DNA from: Haloechinothrix halophila YIM 93223
GTDB lineage: Bacteria > Actinomycetota > Actinomycetes > Mycobacteriales > Pseudonocardiaceae
Length of the DNA stretch: 64,000 nt
Direction of reading: 5' to 3'
NCBI RefSeq assembly: GCF_000504245.1
Contig: NZ_KI632509.1
Location: forward strand, 4,119,502 to 4,183,501
The notes below the pieces were generated by a model that saw only the letters and a program-made list of their open reading frames with translations, made no database searches and had not been told where the DNA came from. This document shows, one piece after another, positions 1 to 8,198 of the stretch; within the stretch, counting starts at the first letter, position 1; the number at the start of each line of letters is the position of its first letter. The translations under genes and the position numbers were made by a program.

Positions 1-2
1 GA

Positions 3-650
3 CTGTCGACCCCGGCTCCTGTGCTGCCCGGTGTGCCGTACGAGATGGAGCCGCCCGGGTTCGCGATGGCGCACGACCTGCGCGAAGGGCACCGGCTGGT
101 GATGCGGGTGACGACGTCCGACCCGGACAAGGCGCCGACGTTCGCGACCGACCCCAGGATCACGGTGATGACCGGTCCGGACGCGACGGCGCTGCGGGTG
201 CCGGTGGTCAGTGACCGTTCCCTGGTGACCGACGACGTGCCGTTCGAGCTGGACGCGCCGGAGGAGGCTGGTACGCCCCAGCCGACGCAGCGGGCCTCGG
301 TCACCCCGGCCCTCGGCGGACCAGCGCGGACGCCGGGGACGGTGGCGTACTACGAGTTCGACGTCGAGGAGGACTTCGACAACGCGAACCTGCTCGTGGG
401 CGCGGTGCCGTCGATGCCGGCCGATATCGACCTGTACGTGCAGCGGCAACAGGCCGACGGCACGTGGGGCGAGGAGGACCTGGCCAGCGGGACGTCCGGG
501 TCACTGAACTCCGAGCAGCTGCGGATGCGGCGGCCAGCGCCAGGCCACTACCGCGTCGAGGTGCACAACTGGGCGGGTGCGCCCGCCACCCGAGTGGACC
601 TCACGCTGCAGTTCCTCAACTCGGCGGGCGAGCCAGGCTCGGAGAGCTGA
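3..650 (+). CDS. CocE/NonD or S15-type hydrolase, C-terminal part (5' end outside window)
   Basis: Only the C-terminal 215 residues are present; the frame is open to the left edge, so the start lies outside. The first ~75 residues look like the jelly-roll C-terminal domain of X-Pro dipeptidyl-peptidase/CocE hydrolases (a GHRLVMRV strand, then SDPDKAPTFATDP and ALRVPVV). A second beta-rich block follows (YYEFDVEE, then DIDLYV and YRVEVHNW), resembling the pre-peptidase C-terminal (PPC) domain of secreted peptidases. Family knowledge suggests a secreted alpha/beta hydrolase acting on peptides or esters. The catalytic Ser-Asp-His domain is not visible, so substrate is unknown. The gene converges with the aconitase gene across a strong hairpin. 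Confidence 0.7.
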   Translation: MSTPAPVLPGVPYEMEPPGFAMAHDLREGHRLVMRVTTSDPDKAPTFATDPRITVMTGPDATALRVPVVSDRSLVTDDVPFELDAPEEAGTPQPTQRASVTPALGGPARTPGTVAYYEFDVEEDFDNANLLVGAVPSMPADIDLYVQRQQADGTWGEEDLASGTSGSLNSEQLRMRRPAPGHYRVEVHNWAGAPATRVDLTLQFLNSAGEPGSES

Positions 651-662
651 GGGCGGTTGCTC

Positions 663-709
663 ATGAAGGGCTTCTTACTCGCAGCTGACGCGAGTAAGAA
701 GCCCTTCAT
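663..709. terminator. Bidirectional hairpin terminator, family with AGSTGA-type loop
   Basis: A perfect 20-bp inverted repeat (arms 663-682 and 690-709, loop agctgac) begins 13 bases after the hydrolase stop and ends 6 bases before the aconitase stop on the other strand. It can serve both convergent genes. The stem begins ATGAAGGGCTTCTT. A hairpin with a closely similar arm (GTGAAGGGCGTCTT) lies at 51632-51677, and a decayed copy lies inside a coding sequence at 12941-12992, so this is a dispersed sequence family and not a one-off terminator. Confidence 0.85.
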
Positions 710-715
710 CGCACT

Positions 716-2671
716 TCACCCTCCCCGCGCCAGCCGGGGAATCACGCCACCGGCCAGTACGTCGTCGACCTGCCGTACGGACAGCCGATGCCGCACGGTG
801 TACGTCTCGTCCTTGGTCACGTTCCGCACGGTGAGATCGCAGCTGTCCGGCAGCGTGGCGCGCAGGTCGTCCATCGCGAGGACATCGCCAGCGTCGATGC
901 GCTCGCGGTCGTCCGGCTGGGCGAATTCCAGCGGCAGGATGCCGAAGTTCACCAAGTTCTGCCAGTGAATCCGGGCGAACGACGTCGCCAGCACCGCGCG
1001 CAACCCGAGGTGGCGCGGCGTGATGGCGGCATGCTCCCGCGACGATCCCTGACCGTAGTTCGCGCCGCCGACGACGATGTGGCCGCCGGAGTCGACCCGT
1101 TCCCGCGCCCGCGACGGGTAGTCCGGGTCGATGATGGTGAAGGTGAAGTCCGCCAGTTTGTCCACGTTGGAGCGGAAGGGCAGCGCCTTCGCTCCGGCGG
1201 GTGAGATCGCGTCGGTGGAGACGTCGTCGCCCATGGTCAGCAGCACCGGCGCCTCGATCCGGTCCGGCAGTGGCGGGAAGTCTGGCAGCGCCGTGATGTT
1301 CGGCCCCTTGACCAGCACCTCCCGTTGGGCCTCGTCGGGCGGCAGCGGCGCTTCCATCATCTCGGTGTCCACCGAGGCCCGCTCGGGCAGCGCCAGCTTC
1401 GGATACGCCATGCCGAGCTTGTCCGCGAGGTCACGCGGGTCGATGATCTCGCCGGTCAGCGCGGCCGCGGCGGCGGTCTCCGGCGAGCACAGCCACACGG
1501 AGTCTTCCCTGGTCCCCGATCGCCCGGGGAAGTTGCGCGGGAAGGTGCGCAGCGAGTTGTGCCCCGTGGCAGGAGCCTGCCCCATGCCGATGCAGCCCAT
1601 ACACCCGGACTGATGGATCCGTGCGCCTGCCGAGATCAAATCGAACGTCGCGCCCATCTTGGTGAGGTCGGCGAAGATCTGCCGCGACGTCGGGTTGACG
1701 TCCAAACTCACGCCGTCCGCGGTCTGCCGCCCGCGCACCATGGCCGCCGCGATGGCGAAGTCGCGCAGGCCGGGGTTGGCGGACGACCCGATCACGACCT
1801 GCTGCACCGGATTGCCCGCGGCCTCCCGCACCGGGACGACGTTGTCCGGTGCGGAGGGCCGCGCGATCAGCGGTTCCAGCGCGCTCAGCTCGACCTCGTC
1901 GGTGACGTCGTACTCGGCGCCTTCGTCGGCGGCCAGCGGCACGAAGTCGTCCCCTCGGTCCTGGGCGCGCAGGAACTCGGCCACAGCATCGTCGCTGGGG
2001 AACACCGACGTCGTCGCGCCCAGCTCAGCGCCCATGTTCGCGATGACGTGCCGGTCCATCGCCGAGAGCCCCGCGAGCCCTTCGCCGTGGTACTCGATGA
2101 TCCGGTTCACCCCGCCGGACACCGAGTGCCGCCGCAGCAGTTCCAGGATGACGTCTTTCGCCGACGTCCAGGGCGGTAGCTCACCGGTCAACCGGATGCC
2201 CCAGATCTCCGGCATCCGCAGATACACCGGGTGGCCCGCGATCGCCCGGGCGACATCGAGCCCGCCGGTGCCGATGGCGAGCATCCCCAGCGACCCGGCG
2301 GCCGGGGTGTGCGAATCGGAACCGACCATGCTCGCGCCGGGGAGGCCGAAGCGCTGCATGTGGGTGGGATGCGAGACGCCGTTGCCCGGCTTGGAGTACC
2401 AGATTCCGTAGCGGCGACAGGCTGAGCGCAGGAACGTGTGGTCCTCAGCGTTGCGTTCGTCGGCCTGCAACAGGTTGTGGTCGACGTACTGGACGCTGAC
2501 GTTGGCCTGGGTGCGATCCAGCCCGATCGCCTCCAGCTCCTGCATCACCAAGGTGCCGGTGGCGTCCTGGGTCAGCGTCTGGTCGATTCTGAGTGCGATC
2601 TCCTCCCCAGGCGTCATCGTTCCCTCACGCAGGTGTGACTCGATCAGCTTCGCCGACAGCGTGCGTGCCAT
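716..2671 (-). CDS. acn: Aconitate hydratase (~650-residue aconitase type)
   Basis: Predicted 651-residue aconitase interconverting citrate and isocitrate in the TCA cycle. Family motifs include GVSHPTHMQRFG, MVGSDSHTPAAG near residue 115, the cluster motif SGCMGCIGMG (Cys357 and Cys360), and the swivel-domain segment GGANYGQGSSREHAA near the C-terminus. The usual first cluster cysteine in SCTNS is replaced: residues 295-299 read GSSAN. Another Cys in VWLCSPET lies further on. The open frame extends 47 codons upstream, but that stretch is Arg/Gly-rich and family-unlike, so ATG at 2671 is chosen. It is divergent from the epimerase gene at 2893. Confidence 0.93.
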   Translation of the reverse strand: MARTLSAKLIESHLREGTMTPGEEIALRIDQTLTQDATGTLVMQELEAIGLDRTQANVSVQYVDHNLLQADERNAEDHTFLRSACRRYGIWYSKPGNGVSHPTHMQRFGLPGASMVGSDSHTPAAGSLGMLAIGTGGLDVARAIAGHPVYLRMPEIWGIRLTGELPPWTSAKDVILELLRRHSVSGGVNRIIEYHGEGLAGLSAMDRHVIANMGAELGATTSVFPSDDAVAEFLRAQDRGDDFVPLAADEGAEYDVTDEVELSALEPLIARPSAPDNVVPVREAAGNPVQQVVIGSSANPGLRDFAIAAAMVRGRQTADGVSLDVNPTSRQIFADLTKMGATFDLISAGARIHQSGCMGCIGMGQAPATGHNSLRTFPRNFPGRSGTREDSVWLCSPETAAAAALTGEIIDPRDLADKLGMAYPKLALPERASVDTEMMEAPLPPDEAQREVLVKGPNITALPDFPPLPDRIEAPVLLTMGDDVSTDAISPAGAKALPFRSNVDKLADFTFTIIDPDYPSRARERVDSGGHIVVGGANYGQGSSREHAAITPRHLGLRAVLATSFARIHWQNLVNFGILPLEFAQPDDRERIDAGDVLAMDDLRATLPDSCDLTVRNVTKDETYTVRHRLSVRQVDDVLAGGVIPRLARGG

Positions 2672-2820
2672 GGCGCCCGGGTACCCCACAGCCGCGGCGT
2701 TCAATCTCACGTCACGCGAGTGAGCCAACATCCGGCGGACGACGACTACCCGTAGCCCCGCGAGCCCGCCGCCGAACCCGAACACTGACCCCGCGTAAGC
2801 GTATGGCACCACCCCGTATT

Positions 2821-2858
2821 CCCTGAAACAAACCAGCGGTTTCGGCGGAACTTCAGGG
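2821..2858 (+). promoter_or_regulatory. Stem-loop in the leader upstream of the epimerase gene
   Basis: CCCTGAA (2821-2827) pairs with TTCAGGG (2852-2858). Inside lies AAACC (2830-2834) facing GGTTT (2838-2842). The element sits 34 bases before the ATG of the plus-strand epimerase gene and upstream of its GAGGAGG ribosome site, in the divergent interval with aconitase. It could be an operator or leader hairpin; function is inferred only from position and symmetry. Confidence 0.4.
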
Positions 2859-2892
2859 TGGGGCTACGACCCGTCGAGGAGGCCAGTCCGGC

Positions 2893-3834
2893 ATGGCACA
2901 GCTACGACCGTGGCGCGAGACTCGGGTGCTGCTGACCGGCGCGAGCGGGTTTATCGGCGCCCATGTACTACGCCGTCTCACCGTGCTCGACGCCGACGTC
3001 CATGCCACCAGCAGAATCCCGCCGTCCCACGGCGGCAGCGCGACCTGGCATACCGTCGACCTCACCGACGCGGGCGCGACGACCGCGCTGGTCCGCGGCA
3101 TACGGCCGGATATCGTGCTGCACCTTGCCGCGACGGTCAGCGGCGCGCGGGACATCGGGATGGTGTCACCGACGCTGCGGACGAACGTCGTCTCGCCGGT
3201 CGTCCTGATGACCGCGCTCGCCGAGGATCCCCCTGACTCGGTCGTCTTCGCCGGGTCCATCGAAGAAGCCGCGCTGGGCGACCCGTCGGCATCGGCGTCC
3301 TCGCCGTACGCGCTGGCGAAGCTGGCGGCGACCGGGTACGCGACCATGTTCCACCGGCTCTGGAACCTGCCGGTGACGGTACTGCGGATCGCCACGGTCT
3401 ACGGGCCTGGCCAGCCGGATCAGTCGAAACTGGTGCCGCACGTGATCACGACCCTGCTCGGGGGCGTGGCGCCCCGGCTGAGCAGGGGCAGCAAGCTGGT
3501 CGACTGGGTCTACATCGACGACGTGGTCACCGCGATCCTCACCGCGGCACAGAGCCCGCACGCCAACGGGCACGTCATCGAGATCGGCTCCGGTGAGCAG
3601 GTGTCGGTCACGCGCACCGTCGCCACCATCCGCGACATCCTCGGCACGGACATAACCGCCGAGTTCGGCGTGCTGCCTGACCGTCCATTCGACCACGACC
3701 AGCTCGCTCACCTCGACGAAGCGGCCAGGCTGCTCGACTGGCGGCCAGCCACCGGCCTCACCACGGGACTGCGACGCACCGTCGAGTGGTACCGGAGTCG
3801 GCGAAACACGATGTCGGGCAAAGAAAACCCGTAA
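2893..3834 (+). CDS. NAD-dependent epimerase/dehydratase (extended SDR), sugar nucleotide type
   Basis: 313-residue extended short-chain dehydrogenase/reductase. The N-terminal Rossmann motif is TGASGFIG at residues 15-22; the catalytic Tyr and Lys lie in SPYALAKLAATGY. VYGPGQPDQSKLVPH and WVYIDDV are typical of nucleotide-sugar epimerases and 4,6-dehydratases. It probably alters a sugar nucleotide for the polysaccharide whose genes follow. The exact reaction cannot be read from sequence. GAGGAGG lies just ahead of the ATG. Only about 95 bases separate it from the next gene, so it may head the locus; a TATAGA box at 3858-3863 suggests a further promoter in that gap. Confidence 0.85.
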   Translation: MAQLRPWRETRVLLTGASGFIGAHVLRRLTVLDADVHATSRIPPSHGGSATWHTVDLTDAGATTALVRGIRPDIVLHLAATVSGARDIGMVSPTLRTNVVSPVVLMTALAEDPPDSVVFAGSIEEAALGDPSASASSPYALAKLAATGYATMFHRLWNLPVTVLRIATVYGPGQPDQSKLVPHVITTLLGGVAPRLSRGSKLVDWVYIDDVVTAILTAAQSPHANGHVIEIGSGEQVSVTRTVATIRDILGTDITAEFGVLPDRPFDHDQLAHLDEAARLLDWRPATGLTTGLRRTVEWYRSRRNTMSGKENP

Positions 3835-3928
3835 CGGAGCGAACAGGACGATCGACTTATAGACGACACTCGCGCACTCGCATCACACACATCGGGTCCC
3901 GCATTGACTCGAGGGAGGCGGCGTCGGC

Positions 3929-5245
3929 ATGAAGATCAGCGTGTTCGGGCTCGGCTATGTCGGCTCAGTGTCGGCGGCATGTCTGGCGAGCCGGGGGCAC
4001 GAGGTGGTCGGGGTCGACGTCAACCCGCGCAAGGTCGAGATGATCTCGCAGGGTTCCGCCCCCGTCGTCGAGGAACACATCGGTGAGCTGACCGCTGAGG
4101 TGGTCGGCACCGGTGCGCTGCGCGCCACCGTCGACGTTGACCAGGCGATCGGCGCGACCGAGATGTCGCTGGTGTGCGTCGGCACGCCGTCCTCGCCGAA
4201 CGGCAGCCTGTCCACGGCGTACCTGGAACGAGTCGCCACCCAAATCGGCTGGGCGCTCGCCGACCACAGCCACCGCCACACCGTCGTGTTCCGGTCGACG
4301 ATGCTGCCCGGGACCTGCGAGCACCTGCTGATACCGGCGTTGGAGAAGGCGTCAGGGCATAAGGCTGGCACCGACTTCGGCGTCGCCGTCAACCCGGAGT
4401 TCCTGCGCGAGGGCAGCAGCGTCACCGACTTCTTCGCGCCGCCGAAAACCGTCATCGGGGAGTTCGACCACGCCAGCGGTGACCCGGTCGCGAACCTGTA
4501 TGAGGGCATTCCGGGCGACGTGTTCCGGGTGCCACTCGCCGTCGCGGAGATGATCAAGTACGCCGACAACGCCTTCCATGGGCTCAAGATCGGCTTCGCC
4601 AACGAGATCGGCGCGATCTGCCGGGCACTCGGGCTCGACTCGCACACCGTGATGGACGTCTTCCTGGCCGACCGCAAGCTCAACATCAGTCCCGCCTACC
4701 TGCGGCCCGGGTTCGCCTTCGGCGGCTCCTGCTTGCCGAAGGATCTGCGCGGTTTGGTCTACGCCGCCCGCTCGGCCGATGTCTCGGTACCGCTGCTCTC
4801 GCACGTGCTGCCCGCCAACGAGGAGCACCTGCGCCGGGCGTTCGACCTGATCGCGGCCACCGGGCATCGCAAGATCGGCCTGTTCGGGCTGTCGTTCAAG
4901 CCCGGGACGGACGACCTGCGTGAGAGCCCGCTGGTCGACCTCGCGGAGCGGCTGCTCGGCAAGGGCTTCGACCTGCGGATCTACGACCCCACCGTGACGA
5001 TGTCGCGGCTGATGGGTGCCAACCGCACCTACATCGAGGAGCGGCTCCCGCACCTGAGCGAGCTGCTGTCCAGTTCAGCGAGCGAGGTCATGGCACACGC
5101 CGAAGTGTGCGTGATCGGCTCGACCGGCGAGGACGTCGTCGCCGCGCTGGACGACGCTGGCGACCGCCCGATCATCGATCTGGTCCGCCTGCCGGACGCC
5201 GATACGCGACGCACACAGAAGGGATACGTCGGCCTTGGCTGGTAA
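3929..5245 (+). CDS. GDP-mannose/UDP-glucose 6-dehydrogenase family protein
   Basis: 438-residue nucleotide-sugar 6-dehydrogenase that would oxidise the C6 hydroxyl of a GDP- or UDP-hexose to a uronate with two NAD. Rossmann motif GLGYVG lies at residues 7-12; VNPEFLREGS near 155 and EMIKYADNAFHGLK near 207 carry conserved catalytic positions (Lys210, Asn214); the thioester Cys is Cys268 in FGGSCLPKD. Leu after the catalytic Cys and the EMIKYADNAFH segment lean toward the GDP-mannose (AlgD) branch, but UDP-glucose is possible. GAGGGAGG precedes the ATG. It supplies a uronic acid, consistent with the lyase-like genes downstream. The last 11 bases overlap the next gene. Confidence 0.88.
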   Translation: MKISVFGLGYVGSVSAACLASRGHEVVGVDVNPRKVEMISQGSAPVVEEHIGELTAEVVGTGALRATVDVDQAIGATEMSLVCVGTPSSPNGSLSTAYLERVATQIGWALADHSHRHTVVFRSTMLPGTCEHLLIPALEKASGHKAGTDFGVAVNPEFLREGSSVTDFFAPPKTVIGEFDHASGDPVANLYEGIPGDVFRVPLAVAEMIKYADNAFHGLKIGFANEIGAICRALGLDSHTVMDVFLADRKLNISPAYLRPGFAFGGSCLPKDLRGLVYAARSADVSVPLLSHVLPANEEHLRRAFDLIAATGHRKIGLFGLSFKPGTDDLRESPLVDLAERLLGKGFDLRIYDPTVTMSRLMGANRTYIEERLPHLSELLSSSASEVMAHAEVCVIGSTGEDVVAALDDAGDRPIIDLVRLPDADTRRTQKGYVGLGW

Positions 5246-6458
5246 GTCGAGCAGAGCACGCAGGGCGCTGATCCTGGTCGAGAACCTCTCGGTGCCGTTC
5301 GACCGGCGGGTGTGGCAGGAATGCACCACGCTGCGCGACGCGGGCTGGGAAGTGCACGTCATCTGCCCTCGGGGCGAGAAGCAGGACACCGAGGCCGAGG
5401 TCGTGCTCGACGACGTGCGCATTCACCGCTATCCGCTGCGGCCAGCCACCGGCGGCCCGCGGGGCTACGCGCGGGAGTACGGGCTCGCGCTGGTGCACAC
5501 GCTATGGCGGGCGCTGCGGCTGACCCTGCGGGTCGGCCGGTTCGATGTCGTCCACGCCTGCAACCCACCCGACCTGCTGTTCCTGGTCGGCGCGGCACTC
5601 AAGCTCACCGGCGCGCGGTTCGTCTTCGACCAGCACGACCTGGTGCCCGAGCTGTACCTGTCCCGGTTCGACCGGGGCGAGGACGCGCTCTACCGCGCGG
5701 TGTGCCTGCTCGAACGACTCACCTACCGCACCGCCGACGTCGTGATCGCCACCAACGAGAGCTACCGCCGCACCGCGATCGAACGCGGCGGCAAGGCGGC
5801 AGCGGGCGTCGTCGTGGTGCGCAGTGCCCCCGCGGTGGAGCGGTTCGAGCAGGTGCCGCCGGAGCCGGAGCTGAAGCGCGGCACGCCGCACCTGCTGTGC
5901 TACCTGGGCGTGATGGGCCCGCAGGACGGCGTGGACTACGCGCTGCGGGCGCTGGCGAAGCTGCGCGACGACTGCGACCGCACCGACTGGCACGCGGTGT
6001 TCGTCGGTTCGGGCGACACCTTCGACGCGATGGTGCGACTCGCCGACGACCTCGGCCTCGCTGACCGGGTGGAGTTCACCGGCCGCATCCCGGACGCCGA
6101 GCTGCTGCGCTACCTGTCCACCGCCGATGTCTGCCTGGCGCCCGACCCGCGCAATCCACTCAACGATGTCTCCACGATGAACAAGATCATGGAGTACATG
6201 GCGATGGCACGGCCCATCGTCTCGTTCGATCTCACCGAGGCGCGGGTGTCGGCGGGCGACGCCGCCGTATACGCCACACCCAACGATGAGCTGGACTTCG
6301 CCAAGCAGATCGCACGGCTGCTCGACGACCCGGACGCGCGGCAGCGCATGGGCGAGATCGGGGTGGCGCGGGTCAGCGGGCCCCTGTCGTGGCGAGAGTC
6401 GGCGGCGGCGTTGCTGGCGGCCTACGACCGCGCCGCGAACCGGATAAACGCTCGATAG
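5235..6458 (+). CDS. Glycosyltransferase family 4
   Basis: 407-residue GT-B glycosyltransferase. The N-terminal half has VENLSVPFDRRVWQE and a DQHDLVPELY acceptor-side segment; the C-terminal donor domain has CYLGVMGPQDGVDYALRA, then the E-x7-E-like region around MEYMAMARPIVSFDL. This architecture transfers sugars from nucleotide donors onto a lipid-linked glycan at the cytoplasmic membrane face. The start is TTG at 5235 inside the end of the dehydrogenase gene, implying translational coupling. The initial residues MAGKSSRARRALILVEN match the usual short basic lead before the first strand. Confidence 0.88.
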   Translation: MAGKSSRARRALILVENLSVPFDRRVWQECTTLRDAGWEVHVICPRGEKQDTEAEVVLDDVRIHRYPLRPATGGPRGYAREYGLALVHTLWRALRLTLRVGRFDVVHACNPPDLLFLVGAALKLTGARFVFDQHDLVPELYLSRFDRGEDALYRAVCLLERLTYRTADVVIATNESYRRTAIERGGKAAAGVVVVRSAPAVERFEQVPPEPELKRGTPHLLCYLGVMGPQDGVDYALRALAKLRDDCDRTDWHAVFVGSGDTFDAMVRLADDLGLADRVEFTGRIPDAELLRYLSTADVCLAPDPRNPLNDVSTMNKIMEYMAMARPIVSFDLTEARVSAGDAAVYATPNDELDFAKQIARLLDDPDARQRMGEIGVARVSGPLSWRESAAALLAAYDRAANRINAR

Positions 6459-6620
6459 CAGGTGCATTATTCACAACATGTACATCACGGCCGTGGATTG
6501 CCCGCCGGATTCCCGTAACGGTGCGACGTTTGGGACGACCTTCTTGTCGACACCCGTTCCTGGCAGCGACCGCTGCCGCTGTGGAGCGTGCCCGCCCACG
6601 TCAGTGAGGGGATCACGGCA

Positions 6621-8198
6621 TTGAGTGACGAAGTCGTGCGACTGTCCATGATCGGGCAGGTGCTGCGCAGGCATTGGCTCGCGCTCGCCGCGATCGCCGT
6701 CACGGGCGCGCTCGTCGGAGCGGCGGCCTCGCTGGTGGTCTCCCCCGGGTATCAGACGACGAGCCAGGTTCTGCTGCGCGGCCTGCAGGTCGACAACGAG
6801 GTCGAGGCGCAGGCTCAGCTCGCCATCAGCTCGACCGTGTTGGACCGCACCGCGTCCGCGCTCGGCCAGGGCGCCACCGGCGCCGACCTGCGCGATGCGG
6901 TCGACGCCACGGTCTCCGATGGCGGCCTGCTGGAGATCACCGGTACCGCGAGCACCCCGCAGGCTGCGCAACAGCTGACCGACCAGGTCGCCGCCGAGTA
7001 CGTCACGTTCGCCAACGAGCTGCTCACCACGACCACCGACGCATCGGACCAGGTGCGGCTGGAACGCCTTGAGTCGCTGCGCCAACAGGTCGAGACCACC
7101 AACGACCGGATCGACCAGTTGCACGGCGCGGCGGCGCGGGGCGATCTGACGCTGGATGCGGTGCGCGCTCGTACGCAGCTTGAATCACTGCGCACGGATC
7201 TGGCCGACGCGATGGCCCAGCTGGAGGAGGCGGCGGCGACATCGAGCGGGCAGGAACCGCTGATCATCGGTCCCGCTCCCGTCCCGACGAGCAAAGCCCC
7301 ACCCACCATGACGCACCTCGCCGCGGGCGGTGCGGGAGTGTTCCTACTGCTCGGCGGCTTCGGGTTCCTCTTCGCCGCACGCGGCGACACCCGGTTGCGG
7401 GAGAGCGGCGAAATCGGCGCCGCCCTCGGGGCGCCGGTGACCGGCACGGTCGCGGTGCCGGACGAGCGCCCCCGGCCACAGCTGCTGTGGTGGCGTTCGC
7501 GCGGTCAGCCAGCCACCGACGACGATCCGGCGGAGGACCCGCAGGTCCGCCGCGTGCTCGCCCGGCTCGCCTCGGGCGACGACCTCCGGATATTGCTGAT
7601 CGCGGCGGACGACGACCCGCTCGCGCGTCGCGCGGTGGCACGGCTCGCCATCGCTGCTGGCGCCGACGACACGCGGCACGCCGCGCTGCGGATCGCCCAT
7701 ATCGACCCCACGGCACCGGTGCTGGACGATGTCAGCGATGACGTCGGCAGCGCCCTGCTCGTACTCAGCCCCGGCAGTCGCACCGGCTGGGAGCTGGTCG
7801 GCATCGCGCTCGCCTGCGCCGACGCCGGGCACCCGCTGGCGGGATCGGTGCTGGCACAGCGTGTGGTACTCACCCCGCCGACACAAGCAGCCCAGGCAGC
7901 GGCAGCCCAGGCGGCCCAGCCAGCGCACGCGGGCACGGATGCGGAGCACGACCAGGCCGAAGACGCCGAGCAGCGGGACAACGTCGAAGGCACCGAGGCC
8001 GACGGCGGGGCAGCCGAGCACCCCGGCACCGCTGAACAGCCACACGCTGACGCCACTGACGCCCCTGACGCCCCTGACGCCCCTGACGCCCCTGACGGCG
8101 AAGACCAGGCGGCCGCGGCCGACCAGGCCAGCCCCACCGCCAAGGCCCGCAACCGCGAGCGAAAAGCCGCCCGCGACTCGATGGCGGAGTCATCATGA
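6621..8198 (+). CDS. Wzz-like chain-length determinant with degenerate tyrosine-kinase-like tail
   Basis: 525-residue polysaccharide co-polymerase. Two membrane segments (around HWLALAAIAVTGALVGAAASLVV and the GGAGVFLLLGGFGFLFAA stretch) enclose an extracellular domain with coiled-coil helices. The cytosolic part looks like a BY-kinase/ParA-like fold, but no P-loop lysine motif is visible, so catalysis is doubtful. The tail is Ala/Glu/Asp-rich and contains a DAP repeat. TTG at 6621 is preferred to GTG at 6588 because GTGAGGGG lies ~9 bases ahead and the protein then starts close to the first helix. It controls polymer length with the next, overlapping gene. Confidence 0.8.
   Translation: MSDEVVRLSMIGQVLRRHWLALAAIAVTGALVGAAASLVVSPGYQTTSQVLLRGLQVDNEVEAQAQLAISSTVLDRTASALGQGATGADLRDAVDATVSDGGLLEITGTASTPQAAQQLTDQVAAEYVTFANELLTTTTDASDQVRLERLESLRQQVETTNDRIDQLHGAAARGDLTLDAVRARTQLESLRTDLADAMAQLEEAAATSSGQEPLIIGPAPVPTSKAPPTMTHLAAGGAGVFLLLGGFGFLFAARGDTRLRESGEIGAALGAPVTGTVAVPDERPRPQLLWWRSRGQPATDDDPAEDPQVRRVLARLASGDDLRILLIAADDDPLARRAVARLAIAAGADDTRHAALRIAHIDPTAPVLDDVSDDVGSALLVLSPGSRTGWELVGIALACADAGHPLAGSVLAQRVVLTPPTQAAQAAAAQAAQPAHAGTDAEHDQAEDAEQRDNVEGTEADGGAAEHPGTAEQPHADATDAPDAPDAPDAPDGEDQAAAADQASPTAKARNRERKAARDSMAESS
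8047..8100 (+). repeat. 9-bp tandem repeat coding for Asp-Ala-Pro units
   Basis: Six consecutive 9-base units of consensus CTGACGCCC, four exact and the first and last diverged, lie in the chain-length gene near its 3' end. In frame they encode repeated DAP tripeptides. Unit length is a multiple of three, so slippage would change linker length without breaking the frame. Confidence 0.9.
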
